The translations under genes and the position numbers were made by a program. The notes under the pieces were generated by a model. The model was not told the DNA's origin and made no database searches. It worked only from the letters and a program-made list of their open reading frames with translations. From assembly GCA_032433765.1 (NCBI GenBank), contig JAVIAB010000159.1:2954342-3018341 (forward strand): 64,000 nucleotides of DNA, read 5' to 3'. This stretch comes from Megaustenia siamemsis (taxonomy: Eukaryota; Mollusca; Gastropoda; Stylommatophora; Ariophantidae). Each line of letters starts with the position of its first letter. The first letter of the stretch is position 1. Positions 1-12,800 of the stretch are shown piece by piece.

Positions 1-1201
1 AGAAGTCGGTCAGTTAGGGTTCTCGATGTACGAGTAATGTACTTCCTGCTCTATGTTTTACCGCGATCATCATATTTCACACACAAAGATATAGAAGCTA
101 AGATACCAGAGAAGTCGGTCAGTTAGGGTTCTCGATGTACGAGTAATGTACTTCCTGCTCTATGTTTGACCGCCATCATCATATTTCACACACAAAGATA
201 TAGAAGCTAAGATACCAGAGAAGTCGGTCAGTTAGGGTTCTCGATGTACGAGTAATGTACTTCCTGCTCTATGTTTGACCGCCATCATCATATTTCACAC
301 ACAAAGATAAGAAGCTAAGATACCAGAGAAGTCGGTCAGTTAGGGTTCTCGATGTACGAGTAATGTACTTCCTGCTCTATGTTTGACCGCCATCATCATA
401 TTTCACACACAAAGATATAGAAGCTAAGATACCAGAGAAGTCAGTCAGTTAGGGTTCTCGATGTACGAGTAATGTACTTCCTGCTCTATGTTTGACCGCC
501 ATCATCATATTTCACACACAAAGATATAGAAGCTAAGATACCAGAGAAGTCGGTCAGTTAGGGTTCTCGATGTACGAGTAATGTACTTCCTGCTCTATGT
601 TTGACCGCCATCATCATATTTCACACACAAAGATATAGAAGCTAAGATACCAGAGAAGTCGGTCAGTTAGGGTTCTCGATGTACGAGTAATGTACTTCCT
701 GCTTTATGTTTGACCGCCATCATCATATTTCACACACAAAGATATAGAAGCTAAGATACCAGAGAAGTCGGTCAGTTAGGGTTCTCGATGTACGAGTAAT
801 GTACTTCCTGCTCTATGTTTGACCGCCATCATCATATTTCACACACAAAGATATAGAAGCTAAGATACCAGAGAAGTCGGTCAGTTAGGGTTCTCGATGT
901 ACGAGTAATGTACTTCCTGCTCTATGTTTGACCGCCATCATCATATTTCACACACAAAGATATAGAAGCTAAGATACCAGAGAAGTCGGTCAGTTAGGGT
1001 TCTCGATGTACGAGTAATGTACTTCCTGCTTTATGTTTGACCGCCATCATCATATTTCACACACAAAGATATAGAAGCTAAGATACCAGAGAAGTCGGTC
1101 AGTTAGGGTTCTCGATGTACGAGTAATGTACTTCCTGCTTTATGTTTGACCGCCATCATCATATTTCACACACAAAGATATAGAAGCTAAGATACCAGAG
1201 A
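1..1201. repeat. 109-bp satellite, 11 copies
   Basis: The array starts at the left edge and has 11 near-identical units with only scattered substitutions and one 2-bp deletion (third copy). Each unit contains one TTAGGG, but there is no telomeric run. The homogeneity suggests recent amplification or gene conversion. It may lie inside gene A intron 4. Confidence 0.95.
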
Positions 1202-1239
1202 AGGCTGCCATTGTCACTTATATTGAAGATACGCTTCTT

Positions 1240-1494
1240 CTCATCTTTGCCTCTCTTTTTCCTTCTTTTTTAACCCTCTTTTTCCTTCTTTTTTAACCCT
1301 CTTTTTCCTTTTTCTTTAACTCACTTTTTCCTCTCTTTTAACCCATATTTTCCTCTCTTTTAACCCACTTTTTCCTCTCTTTTAACCCATTTTTTCCTCT
1401 CTTTTAACCCACTTTTTCCTCTCTTTTTCCTCTCCTTCTGCCCCAGGATTTTTTTCGTCTCACGAACTTCATTAATTATTTCTTTCCTTATGTG

Positions 1495-1543
<49 letters not shown>

Positions 1544-2160
1544 ATTTCTTTTTATCTGCTTTCTTTCTTTTTCTCTATTTTATTCTCTTTTTCCTGTCTT
1601 CTTCATTTCTCCCATAGAACTCCTTTATTTCTTCTCTTCTGTTTCTAACTCGTTACCTCCTTCCTTCCTTCCTTCCTCACTTAATTCCTTCCTTCCTTCC
1701 TTCTTTCTTTCTTTCTTCCTGGCTTTCTTTCCTTCTTTCTTTCTTTCTTCTTCTACTTTTATTCTCTTTCTCCTCCTACATTTTCCTCGTCTCATTATAC
1801 TCAAATATTTCTTTTCTTCTTTTTTCCGCTCTCTCTCTCTATATATCTCTCTCACTTCCTTTCTTCATTTATCTCTTTTACTATATTTATTGGCCTTTAA
1901 ATATAATTAACATAATTTGCTATGGATGATTAACTATATATATATATATATATATAAATTCCTTGCTTTCTTTCTCTCTTTTACAATGGTTCATTACCTT
2001 AAACAATAATTAACATAATTTGTTGTGGATGATATATCCCTCTATATATTTCTAGAATAGAAATTTAGATACGAGAAGGAGTATTTGGGTCTACGCCTAA
2101 TGGGCCGGCTACGGCTCGAAAGGTCAATAGATAGATAAATATCTCCTCCTCATCTACCCA
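1240..2160. repeat. Pyrimidine-rich low-complexity region
   Basis: It holds a TTTTAACCCACTTTTTCCTCTC unit of about 21-22 bp (1268-1432), a (TC)n run (1501-1540), CCTT/CTTT runs (1655-1755) and a (TA)n run (1937-1956). No exon is seen. Confidence 0.8.
2060..2140 (+). mobile_element. SINE 3' end with TAGA tail (fragment)
   Basis: The stretch GGCTACGGCTCGAAAGGTCA followed by ATAGATAGATAAATA matches the 3' end of the element at 61395-61678 (GGCTCGAAAGGACAATAGA). It is a short 5'-truncated copy. Confidence 0.55.
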
Positions 2161-2229
2161 CTCTACAATCACTTCCATCTCAATCTCTCGTAATTTCTCA
2201 CACTCTCTTCCTTTCTCACACCCTCTATC

Positions 2230-3490
2230 TATACCTCTCTCTCTAATATTCATCTCTGCCTCTCGTTATACCTCTCACTCTCTCTTCCTCTCTCTCACCC
2301 TTTATCTCTACCTCTCTTACAAACATGCATCTCTACCTCTCTCTCTAATATTCATCTCTGCCCCTTGTTATACCTCTCACTCTCTCTTCCTCTCTCTCAC
2401 ACTCTGTCTCTACCTCCCTCTATAGTATCCATCTCTGCCTCTCGTTATACCTCTCACAATCTCTTCCTCTCTCACCCTCTATCTCTACCTCTCTCTCTCT
2501 CTAAAATTCATCTCTGCCTCTCTCTCTACATTCATATATACCCCCCCTCTCTCTCTCTAATATTCATCTCTGCCTCTCTCTCTCTAATATTCATCTCTTC
2601 CTCTCTCTCTCTCTAACATTCATCTATACCTCTCTCTTTAACATTTATCTATACCTCTCTCTCTCTCTCTAATATTCTTCTCTGCCTCTCTCCCTCTCTA
2701 ATATTCATCTCTACCTCTCTCTCTAATATTAATCTCTACCACTCTCTAATATTAATCTCTACCTCTCTCTCTAGCATTCATCTATACCTCTCTCTCTAAT
2801 ATTCTTCTCTGCCTCTCTCCCTCTCTAATATTCATCTCTACCTCTCTCTCTAATATTCATCTCAGTTTCTCTCCCTCTCTAATATTCATCTCTACCTCTC
2901 TCTCTAATATTAATCTCTACCTCTCTCTAATATTAATCTCTACCTCTCTCTAGCATTCATCTATACCTCTCTCTCTCTAATATTCATCTCTGCCTCTCTC
3001 TCTAACATTCATCTATACCTCTCTCTCTCTAATATTCATCTCAGCCTCTCTCTCCCTCTCTAATATTCATCTCTACCTCTCTCTCTAATATTCTTCTCAG
3101 CCTCTCTCCCTCTCTAATATTCATCTCTACCTCTCTCTCTAATATTCTTCTCATCCTCTCTCCCTCTCTAATATTCATCTCTACCTATCTCTCTCTCTCT
3201 CTCTAATATTCATTTTTGCCTCTCTCCCTCTCTAATATTCATCTCTGCCTCTCTCAATTCTAACATTCATCTCTGCCTCTCTCAATTCTAGCATTCATCT
3301 CTGCCTCTCTCTCTAATATTCATCTCTACCTCTCTCTCTAATATTCATCTCTACCTCTCTCTCTAATATTCATCTCTGCCTCTCTCTCTCTCTAACATTC
3401 ATCTCTACCTCTCTCTCTAACATTCATCTATACCTCTCTCTCTCTCTCTCTCTAACACTCATCTCTGCCTCTCGTTATACCTCTCTTATT
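2230..3490. repeat. CT-rich minisatellite (CTCTCTAATATTCATCTCTA)
   Basis: These are degenerate units of about 20-30 bp combining (CT)n with TAATATTCAT and CTGCC/CTACC. There is strong strand asymmetry over about 1.25 kb. It lies 3' of gene A exon 4, in intron 4. Confidence 0.85.
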
Positions 3491-3637
3491 TCATGTACCA
3501 AACTCTCAAACGTATTTTCCCATTTCTCATTTAGTCTGTCACTACCATAAACACACACAGCTGCCCATACATACCCACACGCACACTCTCTCTCCATAAG
3601 AACAACACTAGCTAACCACAACAAGACAACCACTCAC

Positions 3638-3754
3638 GGTAATCTGGACGATAGGCTCCCCAATTCAGGAACTGCCGAATGGGTGTGAAGGAAGGTACCC
3701 ACTCCCAGTTGGCCGGGTGGAGATTGGACGAACCACCAATCCAGACATTCCAGA
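3638..3754 (-). CDS. Gene A exon 4: WIGG core and long-loop region
   Basis: This exon has 117 nt (2+114+1), with acceptor CCCTCAG|TC and donor TACC|GTGAGT. It encodes WNVWIGGSSNLHPANWEWVP then SFTPIRQFLNWGAYRPDY. WIGG and NW are CTLD landmarks. RPD stands where sugar-binding CTLDs usually have EPN or QPD. The next exon should begin with two bases completing a codon and carry the ERC..M and WND motifs; none is found between 1 and 3637. Confidence 0.87.
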
Positions 3755-6700
3755 CTGAGGGTAGGTCAATTACCAGATTATTAATTTAATGAACGGCACA
3801 TGATATTGATAAATGATGATAAGATAAGTAATGAAGGCTTCAGCTGTAACTTTATCTACTCCAGATAATAATATATTGGTTCACAAAAATAAAACGTTGC
3901 CTAAGCCTAATATTACTTTTATCGAAAACTGTTTGGTGTGTTGCTGTGAAATTTTGCATGCGATCTCAGATTATCTTCAACTTTAAAACAATATTGTTAT
4001 ATAATATGTAAAAATCTATTATAAACTTATTTAGTGTAGGATTTTGCTTTTATCATCATCACCATCATGTGCCATACCGGTTGGTGTAGGCGATCATGTT
4101 CTTTAACAATCTTCTATCTTCAGTTAAAAAATAAAAGTTCTTAAATATTATGTAGAGCCACTCTTAACATATGAATGTGAATCATGGACAATAGGACAAC
4201 AGACAAGAAAATCACTTGAGTCTGTAGAAATGTGGTTTTACAGAAGAATGTTGAGAATACCATGGACAGCTAAGAAGAGTATTGAAAACTTCCTGAAAGA
4301 GACCAAAGCAAAAAGAGAGCTAATTTCCAATATTAGGAAGAAACAATCATCATTTTTTGGCCATGTAATGAGAAGAGAACAACTTGAATATATTGTAACA
4401 ACTGGAAAAATTGATGGACGAAGAGATAGAGGGAAACAAAGAGAAAAAATATCAGACAGCTTAAGAGAATGGCTTGGCAGTAGGTCAACAACAGAAATGA
4501 TAAATAACTGTCGAGATCGAAAGTTGTGGAGAGATATGATCACCTACGACAGCAGGCCTGGTTTGATGATGGTGATCTTCAGTGTATTGTATCTGTTCTG
4601 TTGTTGACTGTTTTCCATACCATGATACCAATTCTCTAGTATTTTCTCTCTTTTTCGTCCGCGATCTCTCTTTGCTTCTATAGATCATGAAAAGAGGCTT
4701 TAATGACAGTGGTTTTCAAGTAGTACAGTCAATCTATAAGGATATTGAATGTGAAGAGTCACGATTTATTACTTCTCGGGGTAAACACTAGTGCCAGATC
4801 CGAGATAGAAGGAAGGCTACGACATGCTGTATTTGGATTAGACGTGGGTTACAATTCATCATACCTTCATGAAGAGCTCAGGCCAAAAGTAGCATCTCAG
4901 AAAATGAAAATCGTCTTATTCAATAAGTCTATGTTAATAGAGGAGCCGTGATAGCTCAGTGGTTAGTGAACTGGACTACAAAGGACAAGAGGTAGGGTTC
5001 GATCACAACCAACGGCCACCGAGTTCACCTAGCCTTTAATGGGTACCGGATTTTTTCTGGGAAAGTAAAGCGGCACGGTCGTAATACTTACCTCACTACC
5101 CCAAAGATCATGTGCCGAAGGTCTGTAAAATGTATGGTCACTAACACCATATTACGTATACGCCACTTGACGTGAAGGGGGTACTTTACTTTTTACTATG
5201 TTAATAGAAGTGAGAAAAAGTGTGCATCGGCGCTATATAGAGTTATTTCTAACTTATGGAAGCGAATCATGAACATTGGACAAACTAATGAAAAGATTTA
5301 TTAGAAGCCACAGGAATGGGATTGACAGAAGTACGTTACAAGTTCCCTGAACAGATAAGAAGACCAACGAGGAATCATCTAAATGAAACCAACGCAAAAT
5401 GGGAGCTCCTGAAAAACATCAGAAAGAAACAATCAACATTTTTCAGGCACATCATAAGAAGAGAAAAGTTGGAATACTTGGTTACAATGGGCAACATACA
5501 GGGAAAGAGAGCTCGCGGTCGACAGAATGGAGTTACTAGATAGTTTGGTGTCATCACATGGACAACAGTCAACAGTGGCAGGAGCTACTGAGTTAAGTGC
5601 TCTGTGCACACCGTGAGCTGTGTGTTTCATCCGTTTTGATCGTGTATCAATAGTCCAATTGTTTACAATGAACGATGATATCGTATGACAAGGAACAGCT
5701 GTGTTCACTTTCTGTGCGGTTTCGCCCTATGTCTCTTGGCGTGTGCTGAGACTGATATGATGGGGACTACAGCTACCTTTCTTTGTTTGGGAGATGAGTT
5801 AGCAATTCGGATGATTCCACTGGCACGGGCGGTTGAGCAATTATGGATTTTAATTCGTTTGCAGTGATACCGGGGCCTTCCATAACCATAACCATAACCA
5901 TAACAGTCAACAACAGAATTGATACGATGCATGGTGGATTGTGGAAGGGAATGATCGCCAAACATTATTACACTTACTGAAGAGTTCTCTTTTTTCTACC
6001 GTCTCATTGTATTGCTGGACGACCGACACAAAATTGTCTGTCCAAATATAAATATATTCCATAGCACCCAAATAGTTCATGTAGAAAACAACAAAATATA
6101 CACCTGCAACCTTTTATGTTTGATGCCATTATTTCACTTGTTCAGATTATCATAACCATTGTGTGACCAGTTTTTTTCCCACTTTCATATAAATAAGAAA
6201 CTCACATCCATACAAATAAGAAACTCACATCCATACAAATAAGAAACTCACATAAAACATACATAAACGTCACATTCAGACAAACGCGTAATTCACATCC
6301 AGACAAACATTAAACTCACATCTGGACAGACAATTAACTCACATCCAGACAAACATTAAACTCACATCTGGACAGACAATTAACTCACATCCAGACAAAC
6401 ATTAAACTCACATCTGGACAGACAATTAACTCACATCCAGACAAACATTAAACTCACATCTGGACAGACAAGTAACCCACATCCAGACAGACAATAAACG
6501 CACATCTGGACTAACAATAAACTCATAATCCAGACAAACATTAAACTCACAATCTAGACAAACATTAAACTCACATCCAGACAAACATTAAACTCACATC
6601 CAGACAAACATTAAACTCACAATCTAGACAAACATTAAACTCACATCCAGACAAACATTAAACTCACATCCAGACAAACATTAAACTCACATCCAGACAA

Positions 6701-9700
6701 ACATTAAACTCACATCCAGACAAACATTAAACTCACATCCAGACAAATTAGAAACCCACATCCTAAAAAAGTAAAAAACTTATATACACACAAACAAGAA
6801 ACTGACATAAAGACAAACATTGAACTCATATCCAGACAAACATTAAACTCACATCCAGACAAATTAGAAACCCACATCCTAAAAAAGTAAAAAAACGTAT
6901 ATACACACAAACAAGAAACTGACATAAAGACAAACATTGAACTCATATCCAGACAAACATTAAACTCACATCCAGACAAATTAGAAACCCACATCCTAAA
7001 AAAGTAAAAAACGTATATACACACAAACAAGAAACTGACATAAAGACAAACATTGAACTCATATCCAGACAAACATTAAACTCACATCCAGACAAATTAG
7101 AAACCCACATCCTAAAAAAGTAAAAACCGTATATACACACAAACAAGAAACTGACATAAAGACAAACATTGAACTCATATCCAGACAATAAAAAAGAAAA
7201 CTGACATGATAATTTTTTCGACTCGTCAGCCAGCCAGTTGTTCTCCTCGATGTTGTCGACCTGCACGAGCCGTGACCCGTAGTACAGGTTACAGGTTGTC
7301 TGGTTGATCGATAACAAAGCAAAGTATGAGTTTACGTCACAAAACATCAGATATCATTTATAAACATATTTATCAACTATATCGATATTTGTAGAGTCTC
7401 AAATTATTCTCAAACAAACCTCCACTTCTCCTGCTTTCTCTTATTCTCAAGCAAACCTCCACTTCTCCTGCTTTCTCTTATTCTCAAGCAAACCTCCACT
7501 TCTCCTGCTTTCTCTTATTCTCAAGCAAACCTCCACTTCTCCTGCTTTCTCTTATTCTCAAACAAACCTCCACTTCTCCCGCTTTCTCTTATTCTCAAGC
7601 AAACCTCCACTTCTCCTGCTTTCTCTTATTCTCAAGCAAACCTCCACTTCTCCTGCTTTCTCTTATTCTCAAACAAACCTCCACTTCTGATTTCTCTTAT
7701 TCTCAAGAAAACCTCCACTTCTCCTGCTTTCTCTTATTCTCAAGCAAACCTCTACTTCTCCTGCTTTCTCTTATTCTCAAGCAAACCTCCACTTCTGCTT
7801 TCTCTTATTCTCAAGCAAACCTCCACTTCTGCTTTCTCTTATTCTCAAGCAAACCTCCACTTCTCCTGCTTGCTCTTATTCTCAAGAAAACCTCCACTTC
7901 TCCTGCTTTCTCTTATTCTCAAGCAGACCTTCACTTCTCATGCGTTCTCTTATTGTCATGCAGACCTCCACTCTTCTCCAGGTTTCTCTTATTCTCAAGC
8001 AGACCTCCACTTCTCCTGCTTTCTCTTACTTCTCTTTCTCATCCTCTCATAAACATAAAGTAAAGTACCCCCTTCACGTCAAGTGGTGTATAGGGAATAT
8101 GGTGTTAGTGAAGGTCAATTTTACAGACCTTATTACGCCCGTGCCGCTTTACTTTCCCAGAAAAAAAATCAGCTACCTATTTAAGGCTGGGTGAACCCGG
8201 AAGCCTTCGGTTTGGATAGAACCCTGCCCTTTGTCCTTTGTAGTCCAGTTCATTAACCACTGAGCTATCGCGGCTCCCTCATCATCTCATGCCTACAATT
8301 TTTTCCTTATCTTTTTTTTTATTTTGTATCTTTTAGAATCTGTTTTAAATAATAATTCCGCAGCTTTTGTTACTTTTGTTACTGCTACCACTACCACCAC
8401 TGCTACCACTACCACCACTGCTACTACCACTTCTAAAGTTGTTCTTGTTAATGCTACTTCTACTACCACTCCTGCTACTACTACTTCTACTGCTACTACG
8501 ACTTCCACAGCATGTATTGTTACTAACGTTACTGCTACCAATACTGCTACTGCTACTACCACATGCTACTGCTACTACCAAATTACTACTGCTACTACTA
8601 CTTCTACAGCAGGTTTTGTTACTGTCGCTACAACTGCTACTACTGCTACAACTATTACTACTACCACCACTACCACTACTACTACCACTACTACTACTGT
8701 CACTACTACTACCACTACTACTACTAGTGCTTCTACTAATACTACTACGTGTACTAGCACCACCACTACTACTACCACTACTACTACTACTACTACCACT
8801 ACTACTACTACCACCACTACTACCACTACTGCTACCACAACTACTACTACCACCACTACTACCACTACTGCTACCACAACTACTACTACCACCACTACTA
8901 CCACTACTACTACTACCACTACTACTACTACTACCACCACTACTACCACTACTACTACCACTACTACTACCACCACTACTACCACTACTGCTACCACAAC
9001 TACTACTACCACCACTACTACCACTACTACTACTACCACTACTACTACTACTACCACCACTACTACCACTACTACTAATACTACTATTACTATCACTACT
9101 ACTACCACCACTACTACTACCACAACCACTACTACCACCTTTACTACTACCACTACTACTACTGCCACCACCACCATTACAACCACCACTACTACTAGTA
9201 GTACTACTAAAATCACCATCAGCACCCATCCACCACCACTACAACTAATACTACTACTAATACTACTACCAGCACCATTAGCATCCAACCACTACTACTA
9301 CTACCACGACTACTACCACTAATACTATCACTACTACTATCACTATTACTACTACTACAACTACTACTACCACTGCTACTACTACCACTACTACTACTAT
9401 TAATACTACCACCACTACTACTACTATCACATCTTCTACTGCTACGACTATTACCACCACTACTACTACCACTACTACTACCACTACTACTACTACTACT
9501 ATTATTAATACTACCACTACTACTACTACCACTACTGCTACTACTACTACTACCACTACTACCACCACTACTACTACTACTATTATTAATACCACCACTA
9601 CTACTACTACCACTACTGCTACTACTACTACTACTACCACCACTACCACTACTACTACTACCACTACTGCTACTACTACCACTACTACCACCACTACTAC

Positions 9701-9861
9701 TACTACTATTATTAATACTACCACTACTACTACTACCACTACTGCTACTACTACTATTATTATTAATACTACCACTACTACTACCACCACTACTACTACT
9801 ACTACTATTATTATTAATACTACCACTACTACTACTACCACCACTACTGCTACTACTACTA

Positions 9862-9895
<34 letters not shown>

Positions 9896-12800
9896 CACAA
9901 CATTCTACGACACAAGTAAACAAAAAGAAAATGAGTTAAATTTAAAAGTGTCAACACAAGAAAACAAAAAGAAAATGTGTTAAATTTAAAAGTGTCGACA
10001 CAAGAAAACAGAAATAAAATGTGTTAAATTTAAAAGTGTCGACACAAGAAAACATCAATAAAATGTGTTAAATTAAAAAGTGTCGACACAAGATAGTACA
10101 GAAAGGAAAGTCAGACTTACTGCAGCATCATACCAGCTTAGATAATCATCGTGGAACGAGTAACACCATCCCTTGAAGAGAATAAAGTTTGAAGGGCATG
10201 CTCCAGTCGTCACTCCTACACATAGACAACAATATGAAATTCCTTAAATTATTTTATTTATTTATTACAGTCTCTATTATTCGATCTGTCCCTACACATA
10301 GACAACAAGGAATCCCTATCTATCCCTACACAAAGACAACAAGGAATTCCTATCTATCCCTACACAAAGACAACAAGGAATTCCTATCTATCCCTACACA
10401 AAGACAACAAGGAATTCCTATCTATCCCTACACAAAGACAACAAGGAATTCCTATCTATCCCTACACAAAGACAACAAGGAATTCCTATCTATCCCTACA
10501 CAAAGACAACAAGGAATTCCTATCTATCCATACACAAAGACAACAAGGAATTTCTATATATCCCTACACAAAGACAACAAGGAATTCCTATCTATCCCTA
10601 CACAAAGACAACAAGGAATTCCTATCTATCCCTACACAAAGACAACAAGGAATTCCTATCTATCCCTACACAAAGACAACAAGGAATTCCTATCTATCCA
10701 TACACAAAGACAACAAGGAATTTCTATATATCCCTACACAAAGACAACAAGGAATTCCTATCTATCCCTACACAAAGACAACAAGGAATTCCTATCTATC
10801 CCTACACAAAGACAACAAGGAATTCCTATCTATCCCTACACAAAGACAACAAGGAATTCATATCTATCCCTACACAAAGACAACAAGGAATTCCTATCTA
10901 TCCCTACACAAAGACAACAAGGAATTCCTATCTATCCCTACACAAAGACAACAAGGAATTCCTATCTATCCCTACACAAAGACAACAAGGAATCCCTATC
11001 TATCCCTACACAAAGACAACAAGGAATTCCTATCTATCCCTACACAAAGACAACAAGGAATTCCTATCTATCCCTACACAAAGACAACAAGGAATTCCTA
11101 TCTATCCCTACACAAAGACAACAAGGAATTCCTATCTATCCCTACACAAAGACAACAAGGAATTCCTATCTATCCCTACACAAAGACAACAAGGAATTCC
11201 TATCTATCCCTACACAAAGACAACAAGGAATTCCTATCTATCCCTACACAAAGACAACAAGGAATTCCTATCTATCCCTACACAAAGACAACAAGGAATT
11301 CCTATCTATCCCTACACAAAGACAACAAGGAATTCCTATCTATCCCTACACAAAGACAACAAGGAATTCCTATCTATCCCTACACAAAGACAACAAGGGA
11401 TTCCATGATTACAGCGACATATATTAACTATATTCTCTGTTCTTCGGACTTAATCGCGGTTCCTGTCATCATCATCATGCGCCGCTCTGATTGGTGTAAA
11501 CGATCATGTCCTTCCACAATCTTCTATCCACCCTGCATCGTATGAGTTATGTTGTTGACTGTTTACCGTGTCATGACACCAAGCTATCCAGTATTTTCTC
11601 ACTTTGTCGTCCGCGATCTCTCTTTCTCTGTATTTTGCCAGTTGTAACCAAGTATTCCAACTTTCCTCTTCTCACGATGTGTCCGAAAAAGTTGATGGTT
11701 TTTTTCTGATGTTTTTTTTCTAGGAGCTCCCTTTTTGTGTTGGCCTCTTGGAGAATTTATTCATTAGTTGTTGTTTTTTTTCTTCTTTTCAGTTGCCCAG
11801 GAAACTTTCAACATTCAAATCCCATCTCCGTGACCTCTAATCGTATTTTCGTTGGTTTTTTTACTGTCCGTGATTCGCTTCCATAGGTCAGAATTGGCTC
11901 TATATAGCACAGATGAACTCTTTTTCTCACTTCGAATGACTTAGATTTGTTGCATAAGACGTTTTAAATTTTCTGAAGTGCTATTTTGGCCTGAGCTATT
12001 CTGCTTTATATATGTGGTGCATCTTCCATCTGATGTGGTGCATCTTCCATCTGATGTGGTGCATCTTCCATCTGATGTGGTGCATCTTCCATCTGATGTG
12101 GTGCATCTTCCATCTGATGTGGTGCATCTTCCATCTGATGTGGTGCATCTTCCTTCTGATGTGGTGCATCTTCCTTCTGATGTGGTGCATCTTCCTTCTG
12201 ATGTGGTGCATCTTCCATCTGATGTGGTGCATCTTCCATCTGATGTGGTGCATCTTCCATCTGATGTGGTGCATCTTCCTTCAGATGTGGTGCATCTTCC
12301 TTCTGATGTGGTGCATCTTCCATCTGATGTGGTGCATCTTCCTTCTGATGTGGTGCATCTTCCTTCTGATGTGGTGCATCTTCCTTCTGATGTGGTGCAT
12401 CTTCCATCTCATGTGTTGCATCTTCCTTCTGATGTGGTGCATCTTCTATCTGATGTGGTGCATCTTCCATCTGATGTGGTGCAACTTCTATCTGATGTGG
12501 TGCATCTTCCATCTGATGTGGTGCGTCTTCCATCTGATGTGGTGCATCTTCCATCTGATGTGGTGCATCTTCCATCTGATGTGGTGCATCTTCCTTCTGA
12601 TGTGGTGCATCTTCCTTCTGATGTGGTGCATCTTCCTTCTGATGTGGTGCATCTTCCATCTGATGTGTTTCATCTTCCTTCTGATGTGGTGCATCTTCCA
12701 TCTGATGTGGTGCATCTTCCATCTGATGTGGTGCATCTTCCATCTGATGTGGTGCATCTTCCATCTGATGTGGTGCATCTTCCATCTGATGTGGTGCATC

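Larger units (their letters stand above)
4760..5975 (+). mobile_element. LINE family A copy broken by two insertions
   Basis: The segments are 4760-4941 (SQKMKIVLFNKSMLIE), 5209-5574 (RKQSTFFRHIIRREKLEYLV) and about 5902-5970 (end of the LINE). A SINE (4942-5195) and an unrelated element (5575-5901) sit between them, each flanked by a direct repeat. Stops and frameshifts are present, so it is a dead copy. Confidence 0.8.

Noticed and set aside
1..1201. CRISPR-like array
   Set aside because: Direct repeats have no unique spacers and the genome is eukaryotic; the same holds for the other arrays.
1..1201. Telomeric repeats (TTAGGG)
   Set aside because: Only one hexamer per 109-bp unit, no tandem run.
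4942..5010. Functional tRNA gene
   Set aside because: A- and B-box-like motifs belong to a dispersed SINE with a target duplication; the acceptor stem does not pair.
8324..9923. Poly-Thr, poly-Leu, poly-Val and poly-Ser proteins
   Set aside because: Translations of a CTA/CCA triplet array in all frames.
10189..11427. 412-codon frame
   Set aside because: It is the 34-bp array read through; the unit has no stop in any plus-strand frame used.
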